Below are positions 27,937 through 37,038 of a stretch of DNA of 64,000 bases, piece by piece. Origin of the DNA: Hyphomicrobiales bacterium (GTDB lineage: Bacteria; Pseudomonadota; Alphaproteobacteria; Rhizobiales; Rhizobiaceae). Where the stretch lies: positions 391,590 through 455,589 of the forward strand of contig UBYA01000008.1 in assembly GCA_900469615.1 (NCBI GenBank), in the 5' to 3' direction. Under the pieces are notes generated by a model. The model did not search any database. It saw only the letters and a program-made list of their open reading frames with translations, and was not told the origin of the DNA. The position numbers were made by a program, and so were the translations under genes. Position 1 is the stretch's first letter, and each line of letters opens with the position of its first letter.

Positions 27937-27966
27937 AACCCGGCGACTGAAATCGCCGGGTTTTTG
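27937..27966. terminator. Rho-independent terminator, usable both ways
   Basis: AACCCGGCGA, loop CTGAAA, TCGCCGGGTT then TTTTG, preceded on the other side by an A-rich stretch. It closes aspS and also lies just past the end of the opposing serine hydrolase gene. Confidence 0.9.
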
Positions 27967-27984
27967 TTTGCAGTCCGATGTTCG

Positions 27985-29154
27985 TCAGATCGCCGCATAA
28001 ATCGCGTCGCGAAGGTCGATGGTGAACTGGCCCCACATGCCTTCGAGTGCGGTGTTGGTGAGCGCCACGACGCTCAGTCCTTTCTCAGGGTCGACGAACC
28101 AGCTGTGGCCGTAAACGCCGCCCCATTTGATCGTGCCTTTGGAGAAGGGGGCTTGCGCGGCCGCGGGATCGAGAACGACGGACCAGCCATAGCCGAAACC
28201 GAAGCCGGCCTGCTGCGCCTGCATGTGGCCGCCAGCCTGATCGGTCATCATCGTCTTCACGGTATCGGTAGACAGCAGCGGCGCGCCGCCCTTGCGCACC
28301 GTTTCCAGAATGGCGAGGATGTCGCTTGCCGGGCCCGCCATGCCCGCGCCGCCCGAGTGATAGGAGGCTGGGTCGAATATCCTGTCGGGCGCGAAGCGGA
28401 TCGTGCCGTCGAGGATCGGGACAAGCGCCTCGTCTCCCATGCGCTGCGGCTCTGTTGCGCCGTTCACATAGGCGGCGGCCAGACGGCTGCGGTCGCGAAC
28501 GACGAAGGCGGTATCGGAAAGGCCGAGCGGTTTCATCACCAGATCCGCAACGGCGCTGCCGAGATCGCCGCCAGTCTCTTTCTCGATGATGGCGCCGATC
28601 ACGTCCATCGCCAGCGAATATTGCCAGCCTTCGCCGGGCGCAAAGACGAGGGGAGCGCCGGCGATACGCTCAAGGTTATCGGCAATCGACCGGCCGGGCG
28701 TATCGAGGCCGTCGGAAACGCCGGCGCGATGATAGGGGCCATCGGGCGCCTCGGCGAAGGTATAAACCAATCCCGCCGTGTGCGTGAGAAGGTGGTGGAT
28801 GCGGATAACGGCCTCGCCTCCATCCGGCAGCCGCGGGCGGAAATCCGGAAGCCATTTGGTAATGGGGTCGTCGAGCCCGATGCGGCCCTGTTCGACAAGC
28901 CGCATGGCAGCGATGGTGACGATCGGCTTGGTGATGGAGGCAAGCCGGAAGATCGCGTCCTCTCGCATCGCCACGTCGTTTTCCCGGTCCGCCAGACCGG
29001 CGGCGCGGCGATAGGCCAGCTTTCCGTCCCTTGCGATCAGGACGACCGTCCCGACCAGTCTTTTGTCCGCCAGGGCGGAGTCAATCGCGGCATCGATGCC
29101 ATCGGCAAGGGCGCCGTCGCTGGGGCGCGCGGAATTTTCCAGGGGAAGACTCAT
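27985..29154 (-). CDS. Serine hydrolase, beta-lactamase/class C (EstB-like) family
   Basis: The 389-residue protein has the penicillin-binding-type catalytic motif S-x-x-K in LASITKPIV near residue 72, the tyrosine motif in WQYSLAMD, and the conserved HHLLTHTAGL loop. It has no signal peptide, so it is likely a cytosolic esterase or amidase rather than a resistance enzyme; the substrate is unknown. ATG 29154 has GAAGG upstream. It is divergent from a TetR regulator with only 84 bases between them, which suggests it is that regulator's target. Confidence 0.87.
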   Translation of the reverse strand: MSLPLENSARPSDGALADGIDAAIDSALADKRLVGTVVLIARDGKLAYRRAAGLADRENDVAMREDAIFRLASITKPIVTIAAMRLVEQGRIGLDDPITKWLPDFRPRLPDGGEAVIRIHHLLTHTAGLVYTFAEAPDGPYHRAGVSDGLDTPGRSIADNLERIAGAPLVFAPGEGWQYSLAMDVIGAIIEKETGGDLGSAVADLVMKPLGLSDTAFVVRDRSRLAAAYVNGATEPQRMGDEALVPILDGTIRFAPDRIFDPASYHSGGAGMAGPASDILAILETVRKGGAPLLSTDTVKTMMTDQAGGHMQAQQAGFGFGYGWSVVLDPAAAQAPFSKGTIKWGGVYGHSWFVDPEKGLSVVALTNTALEGMWGQFTIDLRDAIYAAI

Positions 29155-29168
29155 GGGGCAAAACCTTC

Positions 29169-29233
29169 TATAATCACAATGACCGTTCCTGAATAAACCA
29201 GATCGGGAAATAATTCTAGAGTGACCATTGTGA
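29169..29233. promoter_or_regulatory. Divergent promoter with TCACAATG inverted half-sites
   Basis: The 84-bp spacer between the serine hydrolase and tetR genes carries TATAAT at 29169-29174 and the inverted half-sites TCACAATG (29174-29181) and CATTGTGA (29226-29233). Either or both could bind the TetR protein. The 44-bp separation is wide for one dimer site. Confidence 0.35.
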
Positions 29234-29238
29234 AAAAT

Positions 29239-29877
29239 ATGCAGAAAACAGAAAATTCGTCGCCGCGCAAGCGTGGGCGCCCGCCGGCGTTCGATCGCGA
29301 GACAGTTCTCGCCGCCGCGCGGGACACCTTCTGGAAGCATGGCTATGACGGCTCCTCCATCGCCGATCTGACGGCGGCGATGGGAATTACCCCGCAAAGC
29401 CTCTATGCGGCCTTCGGTTCGAAGGCGGAGCTCTATCGCGAGACGCTAGAGCAGTATCGGCGCATGCCGAGACCGGAGCCCGGCAATCCGTTTCAGGACG
29501 AGCTGGATACGGTGACGGCCTTCGAGCGCTTTCTAGGGAATTCCGCCAGGGTCTTCACCGCGCCGGAGCATCCGAAAGGCTGCATGATATCGACGGCGGT
29601 GCTGAACTGTGCCGAGGAAAACGAGCCGATCGCGCATCACGTCGCATCCATGCGACTGCAGACGCTAGGGGTTTTTGCCGCCCGGATCGAACGGGGCATT
29701 GCCGAGGGCGATATGCGGCCGGATGCCGATGCGCGCTCGCTAGCGCGTTTTCTGGGCGCGATCGTGCAGGGCATGTCCGTCCAGGCGCGTGACGGCGCGA
29801 CGACGGAGGAACTGCTTGTCCTTATGGCTCATGCGATCAGCGAGCTGAAGAAATATCAGTTGCGGCAAGAGGCTTAG
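29239..29877 (+). CDS. TetR family transcriptional regulator
   Basis: The 212-residue protein has an N-terminal TetR helix-turn-helix after a basic arm (RKRGRPPAFDRETVLAAA), with the recognition helix in GITPQSLYAAFGSKAELY (about 50-68). The C-terminal ligand-binding domain is variable; HPKGCMIS is a motif common in AefR-like members. It probably represses the divergent serine hydrolase and itself. ATG 29239 is preferred; GTG 29221 would add six residues and overlap the presumed operator. Confidence 0.88.
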   Translation: MQKTENSSPRKRGRPPAFDRETVLAAARDTFWKHGYDGSSIADLTAAMGITPQSLYAAFGSKAELYRETLEQYRRMPRPEPGNPFQDELDTVTAFERFLGNSARVFTAPEHPKGCMISTAVLNCAEENEPIAHHVASMRLQTLGVFAARIERGIAEGDMRPDADARSLARFLGAIVQGMSVQARDGATTEELLVLMAHAISELKKYQLRQEA

Positions 29878-29880
29878 AAC

Positions 29881-29971
29881 AATTCCGGACGGAAAACCGC
29901 GTAGCGGTTTTCCGTCCGGAATTGGGTAAAAACAAAGAGATAGAGCGGTTCCATGAAACGCGGAACCGCTC
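29881..29971. repeat. RIME1-like double-palindrome repeat
   Basis: The first palindrome has perfect 20-bp arms (29881-29900 and 29904-29923, AATTCCGGACGGAAAACCGC). After a spacer with AAACAAAGAGATAGAGCG comes a second one (GAGCGGTTCC, 29943-29952, with GGAACCGCTC, 29962-29971). The two-palindrome layout is that of the rhizobial intergenic mosaic element RIME1. A second copy lies at 49611-49705. Confidence 0.75.
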
Positions 29972-29987
29972 CGGTTGCTCGCAAAGA

Positions 29988-30015
29988 AAACCCGGCGACC
30001 GAGATCGCCGGGTTT
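29988..30015 (-). terminator. Rho-independent terminator
   Basis: AAACCCGGCGA and TCGCCGGGTTT flank the loop CCGAGA. Read on the minus strand the stem is followed by TTTTCTTTG, placing it 24 bases after the stop of the secreted-protein gene that ends at 30039. Confidence 0.85.
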
Positions 30016-30038
30016 CGGAGCGGCTTGAAGATGGCCGT

Positions 30039-31226
30039 TTAGTCGTTCGAGGAAACCTTGAGGCCGATGACCTGCGGGATCGACTGCGGAGCGCCCATGG
30101 CGGCACCGATGATCATCGGCACCGGCACCGGCTTGCCGGGAGCGGCCGTGACCGTCAGGCTCTTCGGATTGTCGAGGTAGGTGCTGACGGCCGTCGAAAC
30201 CGCATTCTGCAATTCGGGAACGTTGAGCTGCGCCATCATGATCGGCGTCATCGCCTTCAGCGTGTCGGCAAGCTGCTTGCCGGTGACGCCCTGCTGCTTG
30301 CCGGCGAAATCGAGCGCGCGCGCGGTGATCGATGCGTCGTCGAAGCGGATCTGGGCGCTGTTGAAGGTCAGCTGCTGCAACAGGCCCAGCATGGCGAGAC
30401 CGGCCGACTGCTGTGCTTCCTGCTGGTTCGGGTTGGAGCGGACCGTCTTCAGCGCATCCTGCATCGACTTTGCGAAGGCAGGGGTATAGCCGGAAATGCT
30501 GAAGGCCAGGTTCAGCTTGCCGATATCCTTGAAATCGAGGGAATATTCGCTGATGTCGATCGTGCCGGGACCGATTTCCCAGCTGCCCTTCATGGCGACG
30601 GTACCGTCGATCTGCTGCAGCTTGAGCGCCTCGATCGCTTCCTTGGCCTTCGGGTCGTCGACCTTGCTGAGATCGGCCTTGACGCCGTCAATCTTGGCGT
30701 CGAAATCGAGACCCGACTTGTCGTCGCGCTTGTTCATCGTGGCGTCGGCATTCTCGATCGAGAACACTTCGGCACCGTCCTTGCTGATGGAGATTTCGCC
30801 GGCATGGGCGCTCTTGTAATAGAGCAGCGAGCCAAGATCGCCCTTGGTCGCGTCGGCCGGGATCTCGACGCCGTTCAGCTTGAGGTCGGTCGCCGAAACG
30901 GTAGCGCCGTCCTTCTTGAAATCGACATCCGCAAAGTTGATCTCTTCGATCGTGTAGCCGCCGTCGTTTTCCTCGACGCCGTCCATGGTGATGTCGCCCA
31001 GCGGAATGCTGCTTTCCATGCCGGCAGCCTTGAGGCTCGCGCCCTTCAACGTTACCGTGTCGCCATCGATATCGATACCTTCGGCGGCAATCGAACCACC
31101 TTGCTGAGCATAGACGTCGTTGATCTTCTTCAGGAGGTCGTTGCCGTCAAGCGCGAAGGCAGAGCTGGCGAAGGACAGGATGGCGGCGCTGCAGAGCATC
31201 AGCCGCGTGGTCCGGTAGAAAGTCAT
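30039..31226 (-). CDS. Secreted protein of unknown function
   Basis: The 395-residue protein begins with a Sec signal peptide (MTFYRTTRLMLCSAAILSFA, cleavage after SSAFA near 25). The mature part is rich in alternating beta-strand-like segments repeating polar DG-turn patterns (DGDTVTLKG, MDGVEENDGG), followed by a Gln/Ala-rich helical region and a hydrophobic proline-rich end (VPMIIGAAMGAPQSIP). It is probably periplasmic. I recognise no named domain. It ends in a good terminator and is divergent from parC. Confidence 0.75.
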   Translation of the reverse strand: MTFYRTTRLMLCSAAILSFASSAFALDGNDLLKKINDVYAQQGGSIAAEGIDIDGDTVTLKGASLKAAGMESSIPLGDITMDGVEENDGGYTIEEINFADVDFKKDGATVSATDLKLNGVEIPADATKGDLGSLLYYKSAHAGEISISKDGAEVFSIENADATMNKRDDKSGLDFDAKIDGVKADLSKVDDPKAKEAIEALKLQQIDGTVAMKGSWEIGPGTIDISEYSLDFKDIGKLNLAFSISGYTPAFAKSMQDALKTVRSNPNQQEAQQSAGLAMLGLLQQLTFNSAQIRFDDASITARALDFAGKQQGVTGKQLADTLKAMTPIMMAQLNVPELQNAVSTAVSTYLDNPKSLTVTAAPGKPVPVPMIIGAAMGAPQSIPQVIGLKVSSND

Positions 31227-31455
31227 AATGGCGTTTCCTCGTTGAGCCGGTAGTATTGGCGGGAGCGTACAGATTGGGCGTGTACTGCGCCGACTTATAT
31301 TGATCTTTCCGCGAAAATCCAATGAGAATGAGCGTTGAAAGCTGGTGCAGCAAAAATGCGCCGGCATTACGCCTAAGATGGTCGAAAGGCCTTCATCCAC
31401 AGGTGCTTTCCGCTGATTTCTTGCCGGGAATCGCCATCTCCGATAGTCAGGGAGC

Positions 31456-33714
31456 ATGGGACAAAATCTTACACCGCCGTCCGGCGACGGCGACGACAAC
31501 ATCCTTCCGGTCGACCTGAAGGCAGCGCTCGAAGAGCGCTATCTGGCCTATGCTCTGTCGACGATCACGCAACGCGCGCTTCCCGACGTTCGCGACGGGT
31601 TGAAGCCGGTGCATCGGCGCATCGTCTATGCGATGAGCGAGATGGGTCTTCGCCCCAACGCCGCCTTCCGCAAATGCGCCAAGATCGTCGGCGAGGTGAT
31701 GGGTAACTATCACCCGCATGGCGACCAGTCGATCTACGATGCGCTGGCGCGTCTCGCGCAGGATTTCTCGCAGCGCTACACGCTGGTCAACGGCCAGGGC
31801 AATTTCGGCAACATCGACGGCGATAGCCCGGCCGCGATGCGCTACACCGAATCCAAGATGACGGCGGTTTCCGAACTGCTGCTCGAAGGCATCGACCAGG
31901 ACGCGGTGGATTTCCGCGACACCTACGACGAGTCGAATTCCGAGCCGGTCGTTCTGCCCGGCGCCTTTCCCAATCTGCTCGCCAACGGCTCCTCCGGCAT
32001 TGCCGTCGGCATGGCGACCTCCATTCCGTCGCACAACGTTCATGAGCTTTGCGACGCAGCGCTGCATCTGATCAAGGATCGCGATGCCAGCGTCGAGAAA
32101 CTCGTGGAACTCTATATTCCCGGCCCCGACTTTCCGACCGGCGGCATCATTATCGACGATCGCCGCAGCATCACCGAAAGCTACAAGACCGGTCGCGGCG
32201 GTTTCCGCGTCCGCTCCAAATGGGAGATCGAGGATCTGGGCCGTGGCGGCTATCAGATCGTCGTCACCGAGATCCCGTTCCAGGTGCAGAAGTCCCGGCT
32301 GATCGAAAAGATCGCCGAGCTGCTGCTGGCGCGCAAGCTGCCGCTGCTCGAGGATATCCGCGACGAATCCGCCGAGGACATCCGCGTCGTTCTCGTGCCG
32401 AAGAGCCGCACCGTCGACCCGACGATCCTGATGGAATCGATGTTCAAGCTGACGGAGCTGGAAAGCCGTTTCCCGCTCAACATGAACGTCCTGTCCATGG
32501 GCCGCATTCCAAAGGTCATGGCGCTGAACGAAGTGCTGAAGGAGTGGCTGGACCATCGCCGCGAAGTGCTTCTGCGCCGTTCCCGCTTCCGGCTCGCCGC
32601 CATCGAGAAACGCCTGGAAATCCTTGGCGGTTTCCTGATCGCCTATCTCAACATTGACGAGGTTATCGCCATCATCCGCGAGGAGGATGAGCCGAAGCCC
32701 GTGATGATGGAGCGGTTCGGGCTTACGGACAATCAGGTCGAAGCCATCCTCAACATGCGGCTGCGCTCCTTGCGCAAGCTGGAAGAGTTCGAAATCCGCA
32801 AGGAATTCGATGGCCTGACCAAGGAGAAGGCCGATATCGAGGCGTTGCTGGCCTCGGAAGAGAAGCAGTGGCAGACGGTTTCCTGGGAAATCGGCGAGGT
32901 GAAGAAGAAATTCGCCAAGGCCACCGACATCGGCCGTCGCCGCACGCAGTTTGCCGAAGCGCCGGAAGCCGACGATGCCGCCATCCAGCAGGCGATGATC
33001 GAGAAGGAGCCGATCACCGTCGTCGTCTCGGAAAAGGGCTGGATCCGCGCCCTGAAGGGCCATATCTCCGATACGTCCTCGTTGACCTTCAAGGAGGGGG
33101 ACGGTCTCAAGGTTGCGTTCCCGGCGCAGACGACGGACAAGATCCTGATCATCACGACCGGCGGCAAGGCCTATACGCTCGGCGGCGACAAGCTGCCTGG
33201 CGGCCGCGGCCATGGCGAGCCGCTGCGCATCATGATCGACATGGAAAACGATCAGGACGTGCTGACGGCCTTCGTCCACGATCCGCAGCGCAAGCAGCTG
33301 ATAGCCTCGACGGCCGGCAATGGCTTCGTCGTCGCGGAGGCGGAACTCATTGCCAATACCCGCAAGGGCAAGCAGATCATGAACGTCTCCTATCCCGACG
33401 AGACGAAGCTTCTGGTGCCGGTTTCCGGCGATCACGTCGCCGTGGTCGGCGAGAACCGCAAGATGGTCATCTTCCCGCTCGCGCAAGTTCCGGAAATGTC
33501 GCGCGGCAAGGGCGTGCGCCTGCAGCGCTACAAGGATGGCGGCGTTTCCGACATCCGGTGCTTCGTCATTGCCGATGGCCTGACCTGGGAAGACAGCGCC
33601 GGCCGCACCTTCACCAAGACGAAGGACGAATTGGCGGAATGGCTGGGCGATCGCGCCGCTGCCGGCCGCGCCGTGCCGAAGGGCTTCCCCAGAAGCGGAC
33701 GGTTCTCAGGGTGA
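31456..33714 (+). CDS. parC: DNA topoisomerase IV subunit A
   Basis: ParC with ParE decatenates daughter chromosomes. The 752-residue protein starts its core with [33 protein letters not shown], shows the DNA-gate [20 protein letters not shown] region and the catalytic tyrosine in [10 protein letters not shown] (near 135). The C-terminal half has beta-pinwheel repeats with a [18 protein letters not shown] blade motif rather than the GyrA-box, supporting ParC over GyrA. The spacer after it (33715-33899) holds nothing I recognise. Confidence 0.94.
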   Translation: MGQNLTPPSGDGDDNILPVDLKAALEERYLAYALSTITQRALPDVRDGLKPVHRRIVYAMSEMGLRPNAAFRKCAKIVGEVMGNYHPHGDQSIYDALARLAQDFSQRYTLVNGQGNFGNIDGDSPAAMRYTESKMTAVSELLLEGIDQDAVDFRDTYDESNSEPVVLPGAFPNLLANGSSGIAVGMATSIPSHNVHELCDAALHLIKDRDASVEKLVELYIPGPDFPTGGIIIDDRRSITESYKTGRGGFRVRSKWEIEDLGRGGYQIVVTEIPFQVQKSRLIEKIAELLLARKLPLLEDIRDESAEDIRVVLVPKSRTVDPTILMESMFKLTELESRFPLNMNVLSMGRIPKVMALNEVLKEWLDHRREVLLRRSRFRLAAIEKRLEILGGFLIAYLNIDEVIAIIREEDEPKPVMMERFGLTDNQVEAILNMRLRSLRKLEEFEIRKEFDGLTKEKADIEALLASEEKQWQTVSWEIGEVKKKFAKATDIGRRRTQFAEAPEADDAAIQQAMIEKEPITVVVSEKGWIRALKGHISDTSSLTFKEGDGLKVAFPAQTTDKILIITTGGKAYTLGGDKLPGGRGHGEPLRIMIDMENDQDVLTAFVHDPQRKQLIASTAGNGFVVAEAELIANTRKGKQIMNVSYPDETKLLVPVSGDHVAVVGENRKMVIFPLAQVPEMSRGKGVRLQRYKDGGVSDIRCFVIADGLTWEDSAGRTFTKTKDELAEWLGDRAAAGRAVPKGFPRSGRFSG

Positions 33715-33899
33715 GGCTTGGTTGAACCGAGTTCAAGGCAATAGGCCTGTTACGGTCGATTGCTGCAAGAAGCGCCCTGAGCCTTAGCGAGGGGTCGGGT
33801 AGCGCGCCTTTGACTTCAATAGCCGGCAGTCGACCCGAGGGGCGACTGCCGGCTGACCTCGTTAGACCGATGCGAAGCGAATGGAAAGTCGGTTGGTTT

Positions 33900-34283
33900 C
33901 TAATCCGTATCTGAAACACAGACGTCCCGCAGGAAGCGCGTTGCTCCTTCTTCATCGATTTCGCCAGCGGCCACAGCCACGACGAAAGTGTAGAGGTTGG
34001 CGTCCGTCGTCTGAATTCTGAACCCGTTGTCCATGAGAAAGACGGCCGCGGCCACTATTGCGATACGCTTGTTGCCACCTGTGAATGCGTGGTTTTTCGC
34101 TAGTCCAAATAGATAAGCCGCCACCAGTTCGATGATATCCTCGCCGCCATAGTTAATCGGGCGTGCCAAGGCAGATTCGAGAGAACCTTCGTCGCGTAAG
34201 CCATACGAGCCACCGAACCTCTTAATTTGCATCTCGTGCAACTTTTCGATGAGGGATCTCGTCAGAAAGATTGCCGGTTTCAT
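33900..34283 (-). CDS. doc: Doc/Fic-type toxin, possibly degenerate
   Basis: The 127-residue protein is a death-on-curing (Doc) type II toxin; Doc of phage P1 phosphorylates EF-Tu. Family features are FLTRSLIEKLHEMQI, FGGSYGLRDEGSLESALARP and the catalytic loop HAFTGGNKR (65-73), with His65, Phe67, Asn71, Lys72 and Arg73 intact. The acidic metal-binding position (D70 in P1 Doc) is Gly69 here, encoded by GGT, one transition from GAT. Activity may therefore be low. Its start overlaps the antitoxin stop by 4 bases (ATGA), so it is translated with the antitoxin. Confidence 0.88.
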   Translation of the reverse strand: MKPAIFLTRSLIEKLHEMQIKRFGGSYGLRDEGSLESALARPINYGGEDIIELVAAYLFGLAKNHAFTGGNKRIAIVAAAVFLMDNGFRIQTTDANLYTFVVAVAAGEIDEEGATRFLRDVCVSDTD

Positions 34284-34501
34284 TCTGCCAGCTTCCTAAG
34301 TGCCACTTTGTATTGGTCCATGAAGCGCTGCGCGTGCTCCATCTGGCGCGCAAAGTCCGCATCGGTCGGCTGCATCAGCAATCCGCCATCTTTCAAGCTG
34401 AGTTCCAAGCTGTCGCCGGCTCCGAGACCCAGCTGATCCAGGATTTCCTTCGGGATAATAACGCCTTCGGAATTGCCGATCTTTCGGATGGTGACGTTCG
34501 T
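34280..34501 (-). CDS. AbrB/MazE-type antitoxin lacking a normal start codon
   Basis: An open frame of 73 codons directly before doc encodes NVTIRKIGNSEGVIIPKEIL and a polar tail ending VALRKLAE, the swapped-hairpin AbrB/MazE antitoxin fold plus a toxin-binding tail. No ATG, GTG or TTG precedes the DNA-binding part. The codon where translation should begin is ACG (34499-34501), 7 bases after GGAG (ATG to ACG is one transition), and a TGA lies two codons upstream. Antitoxin synthesis may be weak or lost. The gene is too short and start-less for simple ORF finding. Confidence 0.75.
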   Translation of the reverse strand, partial: TNVTIRKIGNSEGVIIPKEILDQLGLGAGDSLELSLKDGGLLMQPTDADFARQMEHAQRFMDQYKVALRKLAE

Positions 34502-34518
34502 GTCTCAGCTCCAATGTA

Positions 34519-34531
34519 ATAACTGAGTTAT
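34519..34531. promoter_or_regulatory. Palindrome at the toxin-antitoxin promoter
   Basis: ATAACTGAGTTAT is a perfect 6-1-6 palindrome, 17 bases upstream of the antitoxin start position and inside an AT-rich stretch suited to a -10 region. It is a likely operator for antitoxin-toxin autorepression. Confidence 0.45.
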
Positions 34532-34566
34532 AACATCGGGCGATCATGATTTTAATTTACAAGGTC

Positions 34567-35448
34567 TTACGCCGCGAGTGCCGTTCTTGCCTTGACCCGC
34601 GCCTGCCATAGCGAGTGGGCGGCAAGCGCAAGGATCAGGATTGAGCCGCCAGCCAGGGTCAGCGTGGTCGGCGCTTCGGCGAAGATCAGCCAGACCCAGA
34701 TCGGCGCAAGAATCGTTTCCAGCAGGTAGAACATCGCGACTTCGGGTGCGGAGAGAAAGCGCGTACCCGTCGCGAGGCACCAGAAGGAAAGCGGCATCAG
34801 CACGGCGCCGTCGAACAGGATCCAGCCGGGATGTTGGATGGAAAAACCGGCAGGCGCTATGTGATAAAGCCCGACAGCCGCCGGAATGACGGCGGCCAGA
34901 AGCGAGGCGAAACCCATGTCGCGTCCCGAGGCGCGGCCGATGGTAATGGCGCAGGCGATGGAAAAGGAGGCGAGCACCGAAAGCGCGTCGCCCAGCAGAT
35001 GGCCGCTTTCCATGCCGCCTCCGACGATCAGGCCGACCCCGAGAATCATGACCGCCATGGTGATGAACGTCGAAAGGGCAGGGCGCTCCTTGAGGAAGAT
35101 CCATGACAGCAGCGCCGTGAACATCGGGTTGAGCGCGATGATGAACACCACGTTTGCCGCCGTCGTATAGTAGACGGCGAGAAGAAAGGTGATGGTCGTC
35201 AGCCCGTAGAAGAATGCGACGGGAAGCCCCAGCCAGCCTGGCAGCACGCGTTGCAGCGAACCCGTAACTCTGCGAATGGCGACAAGGACGGCAAGCGCCA
35301 CGACGATGGTCGCAAGGCTGCGTGCCGACAGCACCGACCACACCTCGCCGCTGGAAAGCCGGATCAGCGGTATGTCCATCGAAAGCGCCAGGCCGCCCAG
35401 CGTCGTCAGCAACAAACCTTTTTTGTGATCCGAAAGATGGGAGAACAT
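34567..35448 (-). CDS. DMT family (EamA) transporter
   Basis: The 293-residue inner-membrane protein has ten hydrophobic segments arranged as two EamA repeats of five. Conserved features are the start of span 4 in YTTAANVVFIIALNPMFTALLSW and its second-repeat counterpart APEVAMFYLLETILAPIWVWL. Such proteins export amino acids or other metabolites, and the substrate cannot be inferred. bpt lies directly upstream on the same strand with no gap (bpt stop at 35449), so the two are co-transcribed. Confidence 0.9.
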   Translation of the reverse strand: MFSHLSDHKKGLLLTTLGGLALSMDIPLIRLSSGEVWSVLSARSLATIVVALAVLVAIRRVTGSLQRVLPGWLGLPVAFFYGLTTITFLLAVYYTTAANVVFIIALNPMFTALLSWIFLKERPALSTFITMAVMILGVGLIVGGGMESGHLLGDALSVLASFSIACAITIGRASGRDMGFASLLAAVIPAAVGLYHIAPAGFSIQHPGWILFDGAVLMPLSFWCLATGTRFLSAPEVAMFYLLETILAPIWVWLIFAEAPTTLTLAGGSILILALAAHSLWQARVKARTALAA

Positions 35449-36228
35449 TCAGCGGAAGGTATCTTTGCCGTCATCGGCGGTTGGATCGAAACGTTCCCAG
35501 CCGCGCGGCGTCAGGTGCTCCTGCGGTTGGAAGCGCGTCTTGTAATCCATCTTGCGCGAACCCTTGACCCAATAGCCGAGATAGACATGCGGCAGCCCGA
35601 GCGCCTTCGTCCGCTTGATATGATCGAGGATCATGAAGGTGCCGAGCGATCTCTCGTCAAGATCGGGATTGAAGTAGGAATAGACCATCGACAGGCCGTC
35701 GCTCATGACGTCGGTCAGGGCGGCCGCCAGCAGCTCGCCTTTCGGACGTTGTTCAAGCCCGGAGCCTTCCTCGCGGCGGCGATATTCGATGATGCGGGTG
35801 TTCACATGCGTATCTTCGACCATGATCGCATAATCGAGCACGGTCATGTCGGACATGCCGCCGTGCTGATGGCGATAGTCGAGATAGCGGCGGAAGAGCG
35901 AATATTGCTCGCTGGAGGGCTGTGCCGGAAATTCGGTGGCGATGATGTCGCTGTTGGCGGACAGCACGCGCCGCATGGAGCGGGTGGACTCGAATTCCTG
36001 GGCGAGGATGCGAACGGATACGCAGGCGCGGCAGGATTCGCAGGCAGGCCGATAGGCGATGTTTTGCGAGCGCCGGAAACCGCCCTGGGTCAGGATATCG
36101 TTCATCTCGGCTGCACGCGGACCGACGAGATGCGTGAAAACCTTGCGCTCCATCTCGTGCGGCAAGTACGGGCAGGTGGCCGGTGCCGTCAGATAAAACT
36201 GCGGAGATGGCGTCGACTGCGTGTTCAT
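35449..36228 (-). CDS. bpt: Aspartate/glutamate leucyl-transferase Bpt (N-end rule)
   Basis: Bpt attaches leucine from Leu-tRNA to proteins starting with Asp or Glu, marking them for ClpS/ClpAP. The 259-residue protein has the ATE-type N-terminal domain with the cysteine set [11 protein letters not shown] (near 63-73) and TCPYLP, and the acyltransferase-fold C-terminal domain ([38 protein letters not shown]). Length and motifs are normal. It precedes a DMT transporter gene in an operon. Confidence 0.94.
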   Translation of the reverse strand: MNTQSTPSPQFYLTAPATCPYLPHEMERKVFTHLVGPRAAEMNDILTQGGFRRSQNIAYRPACESCRACVSVRILAQEFESTRSMRRVLSANSDIIATEFPAQPSSEQYSLFRRYLDYRHQHGGMSDMTVLDYAIMVEDTHVNTRIIEYRRREEGSGLEQRPKGELLAAALTDVMSDGLSMVYSYFNPDLDERSLGTFMILDHIKRTKALGLPHVYLGYWVKGSRKMDYKTRFQPQEHLTPRGWERFDPTADDGKDTFR

Positions 36229-36409
36229 CTGCCGTTGATTGCCCTTTCTTCCGGCACCTGTTTTTTACAAGCATGGCCCAAGTTTGGAAAACGTCAACTA
36301 CGTCCTTCGCTAAAGATCGAAGTTTCCTAATTCATGATGCACTCGATCGCCGTCCCGCGGGGCATCGGCTCCGCGAGAGATCGCGTTGTTTCGGTATCGC
36401 GATGCGCCT

Positions 36410-36868
36410 TCAGGCCGTGCGGGCGATGACGGTGCCCAGCAGCAGGTCGTGCAGCAGCCGGCTGCGCTCGGTAAACAAACCGACCAGCAGGATCAGCGGT
36501 GTCAGGACGGAGTTGAGAATCCAGAATAGCGCCAAATGGACGATTGCCGTCAGAAAATCCATCCGCTGGCCATCGACGCGAAGCATGGTGAGGCCCATGG
36601 CGCGCATGCCGAGCGAAGCCTGATAAGGGCCGCCGAGCGTCCAGCCGAAATAGAAGCCGGCCACGAGGATGAAAAGAACCGGATAGAGGACGAAGCCAAG
36701 GCCGAACGTCAGGATCGAAACGAAAAACAGAAGCACGGCCGCCGGAATGCACAGCAGCGCCACGATGATGTAATCGACGACGAAGGCGAAGATTCGTCTG
36801 CTCAGCACGCCACTATAGGCGCGCCAGTCGTCCGGTGCTGCATAGAGCGGGCTGGGGTTCAGGCTCAT
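36410..36868 (-). CDS. RDD family membrane protein
   Basis: The 152-residue protein carries an RDD domain: conserved RRIFAFVVDYIIVAL (Arg and Asp in span 1), GGPYQASLGMRAMGL between spans, and a C-terminal RLLHDLLLGTVI. Three or four membrane spans are visible. The family is linked to Na+/H+ antiport in one member, but its general role is unknown. ATG 36868 has a strong AGGAGGAAAG site. Confidence 0.9.
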   Translation of the reverse strand: MSLNPSPLYAAPDDWRAYSGVLSRRIFAFVVDYIIVALLCIPAAVLLFFVSILTFGLGFVLYPVLFILVAGFYFGWTLGGPYQASLGMRAMGLTMLRVDGQRMDFLTAIVHLALFWILNSVLTPLILLVGLFTERSRLLHDLLLGTVIARTA

Positions 36869-37038
36869 CGCTTTCCTCCTTGGCGCATGGTCCTTCAATC
36901 GTTCCCAATTGGCGAAGGCTCATGGCAGGTTGAAGATGCCGCCGCACGGCATCTCGCAGGGAAGCGGCGTGCGGCGGAAAAACATTTGCCGAACATATGG
37001 TATCGGGAGCCGCAAATACAATAAGCGGACGGGGCGCG

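Noticed and set aside
34499..34512. Frameshift explanation for the antitoxin start
   Set aside because: Deleting one base would join a TTG start to the frame, but a single ATG to ACG change at the correct distance from GGAG explains the sequence more simply.
34296..34547. 83-codon frame over the antitoxin region
   Set aside because: It is out of frame with the AbrB/MazE-like protein and has Arg-rich nonsense composition; the true frame is at 34280-34501.
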